In this document: piece by piece, positions 8,531 through 17,059 of the stretch
Layout: every line of letters begins with the position of its first letter
Numbering within the stretch: the first letter of the stretch is position 1
NCBI RefSeq assembly: GCF_018255755.1
Contig: NZ_CP073766.1
Location: 1,984,001 to 2,048,000 of the forward strand
Direction of reading: 5' to 3'
Source of the DNA: Chitinophaga sp. HK235
Lineage (GTDB): Bacteria; Bacteroidota; Bacteroidia; Chitinophagales; Chitinophagaceae
DNA: 64,000 nucleotides
Position numbers and translations under genes: made by a program
Notes under the pieces: generated by a model
What the model was told of the DNA's origin: nothing
Database searches by the model: none
The model's input: the letters and a program-made list of their open reading frames with translations, nothing else

Positions 8531-9310
8531 TTACCAGGTGCCGGGCGGTGTTAAACGTTGTCCAATCCCGCCATCCACGAGTATTTCCTCGCCGGTGGTG
8601 AAAGTGGCGTCGAATGCCATAAAGAGGACGGCTTTAGCCACTTCTTCGGGAGAGCCGTGCCGTTTCATAGGCGTAATGGCATCGCCTACTTCACGGAAGG
8701 CAGCCCTTTCTGCTTCGGTGGCGTCTGTTACGCCCATGGTAGGAGTATCTGTAAACCCGGGGCTGACCGCATTTACCCGGATATTCTGTGGCAGCAGTTC
8801 AGCAGCAAAACTCTTTGTAAAGGAATAGAGTGCGGCCTTGGTGCCTGCATAAACACTCATGCCGGGGATACCAGACCCGTTGGCCACTGAAGTGGTAAAT
8901 ACTACGGAACCACCCGGATTAATCAGTGATGCCAGCTGTTGTACGGTAAAAAAGCTACCCCTGGTATTGATGGCAAACATCTCATCGTATATTTCGGGCG
9001 TTACACTATCGAAGGGGGTGAGGGAAGAGATACCAACGTTAACGTACAGCAGATCGATGGTGCCCAGCTGCTCTTTTACTGTCTGTCCCAGTTTTTGGAT
9101 ATCCGCGATGCTGGCGGCGTCAGAAACAACGGCATGTGCCTGGCTGCCCAGTGTCTGGGCGGCTTTCTCCACATTGGCGGGGTTGCGGCCGGTGAGTAAT
9201 ACGGTGGCACCTTCTGCCAGCAGCATTTTCACCACTGCCAATCCGATCCCGTGTGTACCGCCTGTTACTACTGCTTTTTTTCCTGCGTATTTTCCTGTGT
9301 TCATCTTCAT
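8531..9310 (-). CDS. SDR-family oxidoreductase, divergent from an HxlR regulator
   Basis: This 259-residue classical SDR has TGGTHGIG at residues 16-23 for cofactor binding, a divergent NNAG motif (VNVGIS), S141, and the active-site Y154 and K158 in YAGTKAAL. The C-terminal part ends with the usual GEEILVDGGIG. Such proteins reduce ketones, aldehydes or quinone-like compounds. The gene is transcribed away from an hxlR-family gene, and a palindrome lies between them. This arrangement is typical of a redox- or aldehyde-responsive regulator controlling a detoxifying reductase. Either of two ATGs (9310 or 9304) could be the start. Confidence 0.9.
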   Translation of the reverse strand: MKMNTGKYAGKKAVVTGGTHGIGLAVVKMLLAEGATVLLTGRNPANVEKAAQTLGSQAHAVVSDAASIADIQKLGQTVKEQLGTIDLLYVNVGISSLTPFDSVTPEIYDEMFAINTRGSFFTVQQLASLINPGGSVVFTTSVANGSGIPGMSVYAGTKAALYSFTKSFAAELLPQNIRVNAVSPGFTDTPTMGVTDATEAERAAFREVGDAITPMKRHGSPEEVAKAVLFMAFDATFTTGEEILVDGGIGQRLTPPGTW

Positions 9311-9387
9311 TTGTTTTTAGTGAAAAATTTGATGCTGCAAAGTGACGCAGATAAAGCCAGAGAGTCAATAAAGGCAATTATCTTCTG

Positions 9388-9409
9388 ATACGGATAATAT
9401 TTTCCGTAT
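9388..9409. promoter_or_regulatory. Candidate HxlR operator (inverted repeat) between divergent genes
   Basis: Perfect seven-base arms ATACGGA and TCCGTAT are separated by eight AT-rich bases, midway between the divergent SDR gene (start 9310) and hxlR-family gene (start 9453). HxlR proteins are dimeric winged-helix regulators that usually bind such inverted repeats beside their own gene. The site is about 25 bases upstream of the hxlR -7-like box, a position suited to control of that promoter. Binding is inferred. Confidence 0.55.
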
Positions 9410-9431
9410 GCCCCGTTTAGGGAAATAGGGA

Positions 9432-9439
9432 TAAATTTG
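9432..9439 (+). promoter_or_regulatory. Candidate -7 box for the hxlR-family gene
   Basis: TAAATTTG is an exact match to the Bacteroidota consensus TAnnTTTG, 13 bases before the ATG at 9453. This implies a very short leader if that start is used, or a slightly longer one if the ATG at 9462 is used. No clear -33 element was found at the usual spacing. Confidence 0.4.
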
Positions 9440-9452
9440 TCAGGGTCAAAAA

Positions 9453-9899
9453 ATGATAACGATGTACGAAAAGAAAATACCTAAAGAATTCACCTGTGGC
9501 ATGGCTGTATTGATGGAAATCATCGGTGGCAAGTGGAAGTCGTATCTGATATATCTGATCAAAAACGGAGTTAGAAGGCCGGCAGAGCTGCAGCGCGCAG
9601 TACCTTCCGCCAGCCGCCGTGTGCTGGACCTGCAGCTGCGTGAACTGGAGTTTCATGGTATTATCAGGAGGGTGATCTATCCGGAGATGCCGCCCAAAGT
9701 GGAATACTACCTGACTTCATTCGGTGAGTCTATGTTGCCGGTGGTGGCATCTATGGAGGAATGGGGGCTGAAGTATATGGATACTTTCAAAATGCTGATG
9801 GAAGAAAAAAAGGAGGCTTTGCCTGAAACAGGGAAAGGGGTAATCAAACAGATAAAAACAAATAAAGTGTACGATTTGCCAACAGCAGCCAACCAGTGA
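9453..9899 (+). CDS. HxlR-family transcriptional regulator
   Basis: This 148-residue protein is a single HxlR winged-helix domain. Typical features are FTCGMAVLMEIIGGKWKSYLIYLI at the start (with the near-invariant GGKWK), the recognition-helix region PSASRRVLDLQLRELE, and the wing ending PPKVEYYLTSFGESM. These regulators act as dimers and often respond to aldehydes or redox stress through a conserved N-terminal Cys; here Cys14 in FTCGM is in that place. It is divergent from an SDR gene, its most likely target, and ends 16 bases from the convergent histidine kinase gene. Confidence 0.92.
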   Translation: MITMYEKKIPKEFTCGMAVLMEIIGGKWKSYLIYLIKNGVRRPAELQRAVPSASRRVLDLQLRELEFHGIIRRVIYPEMPPKVEYYLTSFGESMLPVVASMEEWGLKYMDTFKMLMEEKKEALPETGKGVIKQIKTNKVYDLPTAANQ

Positions 9900-9915
9900 A
9901 AGCGGTGAGCGACGG

Positions 9916-11235
9916 TCAGTCGTCCTCATGGAAATCGGGCTTGCCCATGGGCAGAAATACGGTAAAGCGGGTCCCTTTACCGACGTGGCTTTCCACGGTG
10001 ATTTCGCCGCCATTTTGTTGGGCAAATTCCTTACACAGAATCAGCCCCAGCCCGGTGCCCCGCTCTCCTTCTGTACCGTAGCCGGGGCTCTGACGATAGG
10101 AAAAAAGATTCAGCACCTGCGTAGGCAACATGCCGGTGCCATGGTCGGTAATACTGATGGCTACCTGTGTGCCGGCAGCCATGGCTTTCACTTCTATCTG
10201 ACCTCCCGTATAACTGAATTTGAGTGCGTTGCTCAGGAAATTGCGCAGGATGACGGACACCTGGTCCCTGTCGGCATACAGCAACAGATCTGAGGGAATA
10301 GCCGTGTCTACTATGATTTTTTTCTGCTGGATGATCATCTCGAAGAAATATAGCACTTCGGTGGCCAGCGGCTCCAGGAAGAAATTCACGGGCTGCGCGT
10401 GAATACCTTTCATACTGCGGGAACTCCAGCGCAGCACATTGTCCAGTGACCCGCCCAGCTGCGCTATCTTTTTATGCAACATGCCCGCTGCTTCTTCCAT
10501 TTCCATTTCCGGATATTCGCCCTTGCGGAACATGTCCAGTAACACTTCCAGCGTGGCCAGCGGGCTACGGATATCATGGGCCACAATGGAAAAAAGTTTT
10601 TCCTTATCCTTGTTCAATGTTGCCAGCGCCTCCCGCTGTTTTTCAATCTCCTGCTGGTAATCAGCCTGGATATACTTGAAAAAGCTCAGGGCCACGACAA
10701 TAAAAAACAGCGAAGTGGCCACGTTGGTCCATACCCTGCTTTGTGGTACAGGCTGCGCCAGGTGCCATTGCTGTGGCATAAAAATAATCAGCAGGAAAGC
10801 GGTGATGACCAGTGTGCTCAGTCCTGCTACCACCCATTTGTTGTCGTACACCAGTATACAACAGATCAGGATATTGAGCAGGAAGTATTCGGCACCGTTA
10901 TGAAAAAACAGGCCGGTGAAAGTGTACACCAGAATGCTGCATACAATAGCCACCAGCCGGGCGCTGAGATAGCGCCGTTTCCAGTGCAGCCATAATACAA
11001 AGACATTAATCCCGCTGGTGGTCACATTAAGGGCGGCAAGAAGATACCGGCCCTGACTCGCATTCAGGACGGCAAAGAACAACATAAACGGGATACTCGG
11101 AATAGCCAGCAGGTTGAGTAACCTGGTACGTCTTGATTCTATAAAAGGCATCAGCGGGCTTGTTCCTACATTCACTATGTAGCTCCAGGTACGTTGTATG
11201 ATTCGGTAAAGATAGTCAGTCGGCCCCTTATGCAT
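9916..11235 (-). CDS. Orphan membrane sensor histidine kinase
   Basis: The kinase has 439 residues from the ATG at 11235; a TTG at 11271 is a poorer start. Roughly six hydrophobic segments lie between residues 35 and 190, followed by a coiled-coil linker (QQEIEKQREALATLNKDKEK). The HisKA motif FSIVAHDIRSPLA follows, with H220 as the likely phospho-acceptor. The HATPase domain shows FLSNALKFSYTGG, ITDHGTGM and GTGLGLILCKEF. No response regulator gene is adjacent, so its partner is elsewhere. The C-terminus ends shortly after VFLPMG. The small membrane protein gene upstream on the same strand is about 70 bases away and may be co-transcribed. Confidence 0.93.
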   Translation of the reverse strand: MHKGPTDYLYRIIQRTWSYIVNVGTSPLMPFIESRRTRLLNLLAIPSIPFMLFFAVLNASQGRYLLAALNVTTSGINVFVLWLHWKRRYLSARLVAIVCSILVYTFTGLFFHNGAEYFLLNILICCILVYDNKWVVAGLSTLVITAFLLIIFMPQQWHLAQPVPQSRVWTNVATSLFFIVVALSFFKYIQADYQQEIEKQREALATLNKDKEKLFSIVAHDIRSPLATLEVLLDMFRKGEYPEMEMEEAAGMLHKKIAQLGGSLDNVLRWSSRSMKGIHAQPVNFFLEPLATEVLYFFEMIIQQKKIIVDTAIPSDLLLYADRDQVSVILRNFLSNALKFSYTGGQIEVKAMAAGTQVAISITDHGTGMLPTQVLNLFSYRQSPGYGTEGERGTGLGLILCKEFAQQNGGEITVESHVGKGTRFTVFLPMGKPDFHEDD

Positions 11236-11304
11236 AGGACTGCAAATATACCGTGAAAATCGGGTTGTCAAGCATACCCTGCCGGCCGGAGAACCGGATC
11301 TTTT

Positions 11305-11526
11305 TTACCCTTCCTGTCCCTTGCCCCATAGGGTGAGGTCCAGCAGCACAAAGACCGCCAGGAGCAGGATAAACACTATCACCCTGAAGGCCAGTGTCAT
11401 TCCACGGACATCACCTTCCTGGTATTGATGAAAAGTTTCCAGCACCTTCCCTCCGTATTTTACAAGGAGCGCTGCTTCGATGACCAGGAAAACCACTATT
11501 ACTGTCCACTCAGAGTAAGGATGCAT
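11305..11526 (-). CDS. Small two-helix membrane protein
   Basis: A 73-residue ORF with two clear hydrophobic segments (about residues 8-24 and 45-65) is separated by a charged loop, KVLETFHQYQEGDVRG. It starts with MHPYSEWTVIVVFL and has no recognisable family. It lies upstream of the orphan kinase gene on the same strand, so it could be an accessory subunit of the kinase. That is inferred only from proximity. The hydrophobic pattern and the absence of a competing frame make it likely to be real. Confidence 0.6.
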   Translation of the reverse strand: MHPYSEWTVIVVFLVIEAALLVKYGGKVLETFHQYQEGDVRGMTLAFRVIVFILLLAVFVLLDLTLWGKGQEG

Positions 11527-11599
11527 AGGCTTAAGGCTTAAGGTGACACAGGGCCGGCCTGGTGTTTTGGCGGCGCTGAAAAAATATTTTTACAAAAAG

Positions 11600-11637
11600 A
11601 AAGAAGGTGTCTCATCGGCCGATGAGGCACCCTCTTT
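11600..11637 (-). terminator. Terminator of the GMC oxidoreductase gene
   Basis: A long near-perfect palindrome is centred on CGGCCG at about 11618. The arms GGTGTCTCATC and GATGAGGCACC have one internal mismatch and are extended by AAAGA/TCTTT pairs. On the minus strand it is followed by TTTTTGTAAAAATATTTTT. It lies 32 bases after the stop of the GMC gene. Confidence 0.85.
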
Positions 11638-11668
11638 GTGTAGTTCGCTTTCAAAGTTAATAAAAAGG

Positions 11669-13369
11669 TTACAATGCCTGCCGTTTCAGTTCCTTTACAG
11701 CATGATCGGCAGCCCTGGCGGTAAGTGCCATATAGGTCAGGCTGGGATTCTGACAGGCGGAAGAGGTCATACAGGCTCCATCTGTTACGAACACATTTTT
11801 AACGGCATGTACCTGGTTCCATTCATTGAGTATGGAAGTTTTAGGGTCGCGGCCCATTCTGGCCGTACCCATTTCATGGATGGCCATACCCGGATAGGAT
11901 TCCCGGTTGAAGGGACGTACATTTTTGAGGCCTGCTGCTTCCAGCATGGTTACTGCTTCGCTGGCCATGTCCTTACGCATCTGCATTTCGTTGTCTTTGA
12001 ATTCGCAGTTTATTTTCAGCACGGGCTGGCCCCAGGCGTCTTTTACGCTATGGTCCAGGCTCACGTTATTCTCTTTATAAGGCAGGCATTCCCCGAAGCC
12101 CATCAGTCCCATCTGCCAGGGACCGGGTTCAGTCAGATAGTCTTTAAAGCCGCCGCCTACGCCCAGTTCGGCGATACCCCTGGCCCATCCGGTACGGCTG
12201 CTGTAGCCGGTATAACCGAAGCCGCGCAGGTAAGCGCGTTTATCTTTTTCTACGTTGGCAAAGCGGGGAATATAAAAACCGGCCGGACGCTGGCCATAGT
12301 AGTATTTATCGGCAAAGTCTTCCGAGGTACCGCTGGCGCCAACATGGAAATGATGGTCCATCAGGTACTGTCCCAGTACACCGCTGTCGTTGCCCAGCCC
12401 CTGCGGAAAACGGCCCGAGGTGGAATTGAGTAATACGAAGGTGCTGGCCAGTGCAGACGCATTGAGGAAGATGACTTTGGCGTAATATTCCGTCATCGCT
12501 TTGGTATGTTTATCGATCACCCTTACACCGGTGGCTTTGCCTTTTCCTTCGTCATAGATGATACTGTTGACAACGGAATCTGTGAGCAGGGTAAGGTTGC
12601 CGGTTTTGACAGCAGCCGGCAATGTAGAAGACTGTGTGCTGAAATACGCGCCGAAAGGGCATCCCCGGCTGCAGCGATCACGGTACTGGCATTTGTTCCG
12701 GTCACCGATAGCCTGTGTGAGATTGGCGGTACGGAAAATGGTCATGCGCCTCTCCGGGAAAGCAGCTTCCAGCCTGCCTTTCACCTGTTTTTCAAAACAG
12801 TTCATTTCCATAGGCGGCTGAAAAACCCCGTCCGGCAGATGAGGCAGCCCTTCCGCCTGGCCGCTGATACCAGCAAAGGCCTCCACATGGCTGTACCAGG
12901 GTGCCAGGTCTTTATAACGTATAGGCCAGTCTATGCCTATGCCTTCTTTGATATTGGCTTCAAAATCCAGGTCACTCCAGCGAAGGGAGCCCCGGCCCCA
13001 CATAATAGAACGGCCTCCTACAATATCCGCCCGTTGCCAGTCAAAACGTTTCTCTTCTGTATAGGGATTTTCCGCGTCGTTCATCCAGTAGCTATGGTTA
13101 AACTCTGTATATACCTTTTCGCGGATCAGGTACTGGTGTCCTTTTTTCTGTTCATTGGTCAGCACACCACGGTGCTGTACCTCCCAGGGTGCAGCCGTGG
13201 CCGTTGTATAATCCTTCACATGTTCCAGCTGCCGCCCTCTTTCTATCATCAGCACTTTGAGTCCTTTTTCACAGAGTTCTTTAGCAGCCCAGCCACCAGT
13301 GATACCGGAACCTACTACTATCGCATCATATGTATTAGCCGCCCGGGCCTTCAGATTCAGATTGATCAT
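11669..13369 (-). CDS. GMC-family FAD oxidoreductase (gluconate/sugar dehydrogenase-like)
   Basis: The protein has 566 residues from the ATG at 13369; the longer frame to 13417 adds a non-conserved leader. The FAD motif is AIVVGSGITGGWAAKEL near the N-terminus. The middle holds a cluster of four Cys (NKCQYRDRCSRGCPFGA) as in membrane-type gluconate and sorbitol dehydrogenases. The C-terminus has the GMC_oxred_C signature HEMGTARMG and a final NPSLTYMALTARAADHA. The reaction is probably oxidation of a sugar or alcohol with FAD. No Tat signal is visible, and no partner small subunit (gluconate dehydrogenase subunit 3) lies next to it, so it may work with a subunit encoded elsewhere. Confidence 0.92.
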   Translation of the reverse strand: MINLNLKARAANTYDAIVVGSGITGGWAAKELCEKGLKVLMIERGRQLEHVKDYTTATAAPWEVQHRGVLTNEQKKGHQYLIREKVYTEFNHSYWMNDAENPYTEEKRFDWQRADIVGGRSIMWGRGSLRWSDLDFEANIKEGIGIDWPIRYKDLAPWYSHVEAFAGISGQAEGLPHLPDGVFQPPMEMNCFEKQVKGRLEAAFPERRMTIFRTANLTQAIGDRNKCQYRDRCSRGCPFGAYFSTQSSTLPAAVKTGNLTLLTDSVVNSIIYDEGKGKATGVRVIDKHTKAMTEYYAKVIFLNASALASTFVLLNSTSGRFPQGLGNDSGVLGQYLMDHHFHVGASGTSEDFADKYYYGQRPAGFYIPRFANVEKDKRAYLRGFGYTGYSSRTGWARGIAELGVGGGFKDYLTEPGPWQMGLMGFGECLPYKENNVSLDHSVKDAWGQPVLKINCEFKDNEMQMRKDMASEAVTMLEAAGLKNVRPFNRESYPGMAIHEMGTARMGRDPKTSILNEWNQVHAVKNVFVTDGACMTSSACQNPSLTYMALTARAADHAVKELKRQAL

Positions 13370-13463
13370 ACCACGGAATTTACAGGTGTGCCGAAAAATA
13401 ATAAAATATTCATACAAACGCAGCAGATTTGGTATGATCGGAAAACAAGCGTGCCGGCGGTTT

Positions 13464-13949
13464 TTATTTTTCGATGTGGACGACCACCCCGTATTTTTTC
13501 CCCTTTACACCGTACTGTTGCACCAGAGCGGCTTTATCAATCACTTTCAGCTCTTTGAACGTATGGCTGTTGACCTGCGACAAGTCCGCCTCCGGATTAT
13601 CTTTCAGCACCTTGTCGTTGAGGATATAGACCACCTGTGCATCTGCTCCCGGTTCCGGTACAATGCTCCGGTAGCCGGCATCCTGACTGAAGATGAGCCA
13701 GTATCTGTTGCGCACAAATTGTTTGGTTTCAAAATAAACCGCATTATTGTGGCCAGTGGCGAGTTTGCCGGTATATTTCATGACGGAGGCCCGGGCAATG
13801 TCTGTAGGCAGCACCTCTGAGAGGGCCGTATAGGGAACAGGCATACTGTCTATAAAATACTCCGTGTTTTTTGTATCTCCCGGAGGGGGTATCTGCGCAA
13901 ACAGGTCTGCAGAACAAAGTAATAACAACAAAGTAAGCAGTGTTTTCAT
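13464..13949 (-). CDS. Small secreted protein of unknown function
   Basis: This is a 161-residue protein with a clear signal peptide: MKTLLTLLLLLCSADLFAQ, probably cut after FAQ or just before it. The mature part has a periodic beta pattern ending in ELKVIDKAALVQQYG and KKYGVVVHIEK. That ending loosely resembles the plug-like segment of TonB-dependent receptors and of carboxypeptidase-regulatory-like secreted proteins, but I do not assign a family. It is the next gene upstream of the GMC oxidoreductase on the same strand, about 95 bases away. Confidence 0.75.
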   Translation of the reverse strand: MKTLLTLLLLLCSADLFAQIPPPGDTKNTEYFIDSMPVPYTALSEVLPTDIARASVMKYTGKLATGHNNAVYFETKQFVRNRYWLIFSQDAGYRSIVPEPGADAQVVYILNDKVLKDNPEADLSQVNSHTFKELKVIDKAALVQQYGVKGKKYGVVVHIEK

Positions 13950-14006
13950 GGTAAGCGGGATCTGGTCTTCTAAAGATAAGGATCTTTTATGTAGTGTACT
14001 GCCACT

Positions 14007-14046
14007 AAAAAAGCCGCACCAATCCGTTGACTGATGCGGCTTTTTT
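14007..14046. terminator. Bidirectional terminator
   Basis: The sequence AAAAAAGCCGCA is paired with TGCGGCTTTTTT around a 16-base loop, a perfect stem with an A run on one side and a T run on the other. It can stop transcription in both directions. It lies between the secreted-protein gene (start 13949) and the 14050-14422 interval. Confidence 0.85.
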
Positions 14047-14131
14047 CACTTTTAAACCAATACTGCTATATGACAAGTCCGGGATTTCCGGTACCTCTCC
14101 CATTGTTTGGGGAAACAACAAACAACGGGAT

Positions 14132-14213
14132 CTGATCAGCAAACCACAATATTCCTACATGGCGGAAGGAAAGGGGGCAATTTACTGTCCGGTAAAACCA
14201 GTTTGCTGATCAG
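14132..14213. repeat. Thirteen-base perfect inverted repeat in a gene-poor interval
   Basis: CTGATCAGCAAAC at 14132-14144 and its exact reverse complement at 14201-14213 are separated by 56 bases. Two smaller inverted pairs follow: AGGACAT/ATGTCCT at 14251-14257 and 14287-14293, and CGTAACC/GGTTACG at 14270-14276 and 14303-14309. The interval from 14050 to 14422 has no well-supported gene. It may hold a structured RNA, a decayed element or regulatory sites. Confidence 0.6.
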
Positions 14214-14266
14214 GTAATACAGTGTATGTGGCATAGCGGCACAGGGAAATAGGACATGTCATCATT

Positions 14267-14410
14267 ATGCGTAACCGTTATGTCAAATGTCCTAACACAT
14301 ATGGTTACGAAAGACAAAGTTATCCAGATTGGGCACTGGTGAATAGTACAAATGCGACATCTTTCCGTTTTGATGACGGTTTTGATGTCGTCAGATATAA
14401 TTCCCGTTGA
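14267..14410 (+). CDS. Possible small ORF or gene fragment (47 residues)
   Basis: The ATG at 14267 opens 47 codons ending in TGA. The product is MRNRYVKCPNTYGYERQ at the start and ends SFRFDDGFDVVRYNSR. Its composition is protein-like rather than random (many Tyr, Arg, Asp and Asn, few rare codons), but no family is recognised. The frame is open for ten further codons upstream. It ends 12 bases before the convergent AraC gene and overlaps two of the short inverted repeats. It could equally be a remnant of a longer gene or chance. Confidence 0.3.
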   Translation: MRNRYVKCPNTYGYERQSYPDWALVNSTNATSFRFDDGFDVVRYNSR

Positions 14411-14422
14411 ATGAAAGGATGA

Positions 14423-15259
14423 TCAGGTCATCATGCTATGCAGGCGCACTGTACGGATCAGGGTTTCGTCATCAATAAAAGAGGGCGTGATACCGGCAAA
14501 CTCCTTAAAATCACGGATAAAGTGCATCTGGTCGTAATAGCCGCTGAGATGGGCGATACGGGTCCAGGTAGCATCAGGATTTATCTCCTTCAGGTGATAG
14601 GCTTTGCAGAACCGGATCAGGCGGGCATACCGTTTGGGAGACATACCGGTACGCTCCACGCATTTCCGTTCAAACTGACGGACGCTCACACAGGCATCGG
14701 AAGCCAGCCGCTCTATGGTGACATTCCCTGCCTGGGCCACCAGATCGTCCATTACAATATCTACCGGCAGGGAGGGCTTCAGACGGTATAGTTTCTTCAG
14801 CAGGTAAGACTCCACGATACGCACCATCAGGTCCCAGTCATGGGTATTTTCCTGCAGCTGCTCATTGATCTCGTCCACTTCATTCCCCAGCAGCAAACGG
14901 GTATCAAAATCCTGCTCCTGCATCTCCGGCATAGGGATATTCAGCAACCGGAACAGACCACCCGGCCTAAAAGCTACGCCCAGGGCCATATGACGCTGTC
15001 CCAGATCCAGGGTTACTGACTGTTCGAGCGGCCCCACGGTCAGGGAAACAGACTTGGTCTGGAATTCATTGCTGTATACCCGCAGTACCCGGATAGGATC
15101 TTTGATATAAAACATGATATATCGCTGATAGGTAGGCACAAACCTGTACATATTGGAAAGTCCCGGTAACTGGGTAAAGTCGGCTTCATAGATCGTAATG
15201 TTGCTCACAAAATCCTGTAATGCAGGATGCGGCGTATAAGCCTTCATAGTTGGCCTCAT
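14423..15259 (-). CDS. AraC-family transcriptional regulator
   Basis: This 278-residue protein has an N-terminal sensor region of the DUF6597 type (LGVAFRPGGLFRLLNIPMPE is the typical core) and a C-terminal AraC helix-turn-helix pair. Visible HTH segments are IERLASDACVSVRQFERKCV and ARLIRFCKAYHL, followed by SGYYDQMHFIRDFKEFAGITP, the AraC signature. Ligand and targets are unknown. No divergent gene is closely spaced: the upstream lipoprotein gene ends 213 bases away. Two ATGs (15259, 15247) are possible starts. Confidence 0.93.
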   Translation of the reverse strand: MRPTMKAYTPHPALQDFVSNITIYEADFTQLPGLSNMYRFVPTYQRYIMFYIKDPIRVLRVYSNEFQTKSVSLTVGPLEQSVTLDLGQRHMALGVAFRPGGLFRLLNIPMPEMQEQDFDTRLLLGNEVDEINEQLQENTHDWDLMVRIVESYLLKKLYRLKPSLPVDIVMDDLVAQAGNVTIERLASDACVSVRQFERKCVERTGMSPKRYARLIRFCKAYHLKEINPDATWTRIAHLSGYYDQMHFIRDFKEFAGITPSFIDDETLIRTVRLHSMMT

Positions 15260-15473
15260 GTCTCGGTATTATAGGTTAAACAAGCGCAAACATCAGAACA
15301 CTTACTAATAGGTTCCCCGACAAATGTAAACATTAGCGACCATAAAACTCCTGTTGCGCCGGACCTTCCTGGCGCAGTCTGTAAAAAAATAGCCATTACC
15401 GCCGCCATTGTAGAACGCGGGGATATTTCCAATGCATTGAATGCCGGCCTTTACATTCCGTTTCAGGGAATAG

Positions 15474-16493
15474 TTATTTTACCGCGGCCATTACTTTTTC
15501 TGCTATCATCTGGGAGGTGATGGTACTGGCCACTTTCATGAAGGCCTCCTTTACCGCTGGCTCATCCTCAGATATGTTAGCAGCAATCTGCTCCAGCACT
15601 TTTGCCTTCTCCAGCTCGGAAGATAGTTGCCCTGTTGCATTAATCAGCGCAATCCTGCGGTCTGACGGCTGATGTTCCTTCTTTGCAAGGAAATACAGGA
15701 CTTCCATCTTACCCAGATCACCACTGATCGTGTTGTTGATCTTTAATGCCCGCACCACTTCCTCTGTCATCATCGGCTGATCCAGTATCAGTTCCAGTGC
15801 CTTTGTTTTCTCCAACCCGGAATGAATGCTTTCCGCAATAGACAGGGCTGCGTTGGCTGTGTGTATGTCGCTCATATAACCGGTACGGAACAGCTGTAAC
15901 AGTTTTACCTTTTCCACATCACCATTGATTTTACCGGCCACCATCTGTGCAATGGGAGTAAGATCTTCTTGCGGGAGCGAATCTATTTTCAGCAGGAACT
16001 CCAGATAAGTACTTCTCACTGCATCCGTTCTGGCAGCAGCGGCCTCCTGTAACACGGCAGCACTGCCTCCTTTTTTGTAAAGCGCCGGGAGCCTGTTCTT
16101 CACATTAAAGCCATAGGTGATCATATCCCGGACTGCATCTGCAATAAACGCATTGCGTGCCGCATCACCCTCCGGGCTTTTGCCGGCATCAGACAGTTCA
16201 TAAATAATGTTTCCTTGTTTGTCGCTGACAGCGGAAAACTTTTTATCGTTCTTTTTATACTTCAGGAAACCTTGCGGTGATATTGTTTTCACAGCCGTTC
16301 CTTCTTCATTCAGCTGAATATCCCCCGAATAGGCTATTTCCAGCGAAACACTGTCGTTGTTGAGGTTGATCGTTCCGGAAGCGATGCCGTTTTTCTTGGT
16401 AGAGGAAGAGGAGATATAGGAGCCTCCCTCATCACAGGCAAACAGCAGGGTAAGACCACTTAACGCTATCGCCACTGATATTGATTTTCTCAT
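15474..16493 (-). CDS. Lipoprotein with helical repeats
   Basis: The product has 339 residues. The N-terminus MRKSISVAIALSGLTLLFAC is a lipoprotein signal with lipobox LFAC, so it is anchored at Cys20. After a small beta-rich part (residues 40-95) the protein becomes helical and contains at least four degenerate repeats of about 35 residues. Each repeat carries a motif like SGLEKTKALELIL, SGDLGKMEVLYFLA or SSELEKAKVLEQIA. Similar repeats occur in Bacteroidota proteins fused to or encoded near M56/BlaR1-type peptidases, but none is encoded nearby. Function is unknown; a scaffold or sensor role is a guess. Confidence 0.8.
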   Translation of the reverse strand: MRKSISVAIALSGLTLLFACDEGGSYISSSSTKKNGIASGTINLNNDSVSLEIAYSGDIQLNEEGTAVKTISPQGFLKYKKNDKKFSAVSDKQGNIIYELSDAGKSPEGDAARNAFIADAVRDMITYGFNVKNRLPALYKKGGSAAVLQEAAAARTDAVRSTYLEFLLKIDSLPQEDLTPIAQMVAGKINGDVEKVKLLQLFRTGYMSDIHTANAALSIAESIHSGLEKTKALELILDQPMMTEEVVRALKINNTISGDLGKMEVLYFLAKKEHQPSDRRIALINATGQLSSELEKAKVLEQIAANISEDEPAVKEAFMKVASTITSQMIAEKVMAAVK

Positions 16494-16552
16494 TACATGG
16501 ATTTTATATGACTAATATAACTATTCCTTCTATGATATTACCATCCGGGGCT

Positions 16553-16592
16553 TAAAAAGAATTGCCATGCGGCAGTATTTCCGCCACATGGC
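16553..16592 (-). terminator. Terminator downstream of the halogenase remnant
   Basis: On the minus strand a ten-base stem GCCATGTGGC/GCCGCATGGC (one G-T wobble), 16564-16592, is followed by AATTCTTTTT. It is 9 bases past the stop of the truncated halogenase, so the remnant has kept its 3' end and terminator intact. Confidence 0.75.
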
Positions 16593-16600
16593 GATTTCGG

Positions 16601-17059
16601 CTACATTACGCCAGCAGTCTGCCCTACGCGTACCGATGTCAGGTACTCATATTGCGACGGCAGGGTCTTGATTAAATCGTTGGTGCGTTCCCGTATTCTA
16701 CGGAATGCTTCCAACGCCCTGGTGCTGTCCATATGCTCCAGAACAGGCAGGCAGGCTTCCGGCCTGTAACCCAGCCCTTGCAGCATCACCGCGTAGGAGT
16801 AAGATTCAAAGCCGTGATAGTTGGGATTGATGTTCCTCGGGTTGGGCAGACGTACCTTCCATTCTGCCAGGCGTTCCTTCAGATCATCAGATAACTTGAG
16901 GTCATGTTTGGTAGCCTTCCAGAAAGGCGTATCATACCTGCTGCTGGCATAGTAGTGCAATGTCAGGAAGTCATGCACTCCATCAATGCACTCTCCGATC
17001 GTTTTATTATAACGTTTCTGCAGTTCAGGAGAGCATTGTTTGTCAGGGAAGTTGGCCAC
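16601..17059 (-). pseudogene. C-terminal fragment of a flavin-dependent (tryptophan-type) halogenase
   Basis: The 152-residue reading frame corresponds to only the last third of a tryptophan halogenase-family protein (usually about 500 residues). The diagnostic segment is VHDFLTLHYYASSRYDTPFW, the conserved helix near the C-terminus of this family. Both the FAD-binding GxGxxG motif and the WxWxIP motif, which lie earlier in the family, are missing. The frame continues upstream past the GTG at 17059 (through PVRQEL) to an in-frame stop near 17105, so the 5' part has been lost rather than hidden by a start choice. The fragment is followed by an intact terminator. It cannot be a functional halogenase. 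Confidence 0.85.

Noticed and set aside
11652..11659. Exact TAnnTTTG match on the minus strand
   Set aside because: It lies between the GMC stop and that gene's terminator, so any transcript would be stopped within about 40 bases; probably chance.
12506..13558. 350-codon plus-strand ORF
   Set aside because: It lies opposite the GMC oxidoreductase, whose motifs are complete; the plus frame has no recognisable domain.
14027..14209. 60-codon plus-strand ORF
   Set aside because: Its start lies inside the loop of a strong bidirectional terminator and its product has no recognisable features.
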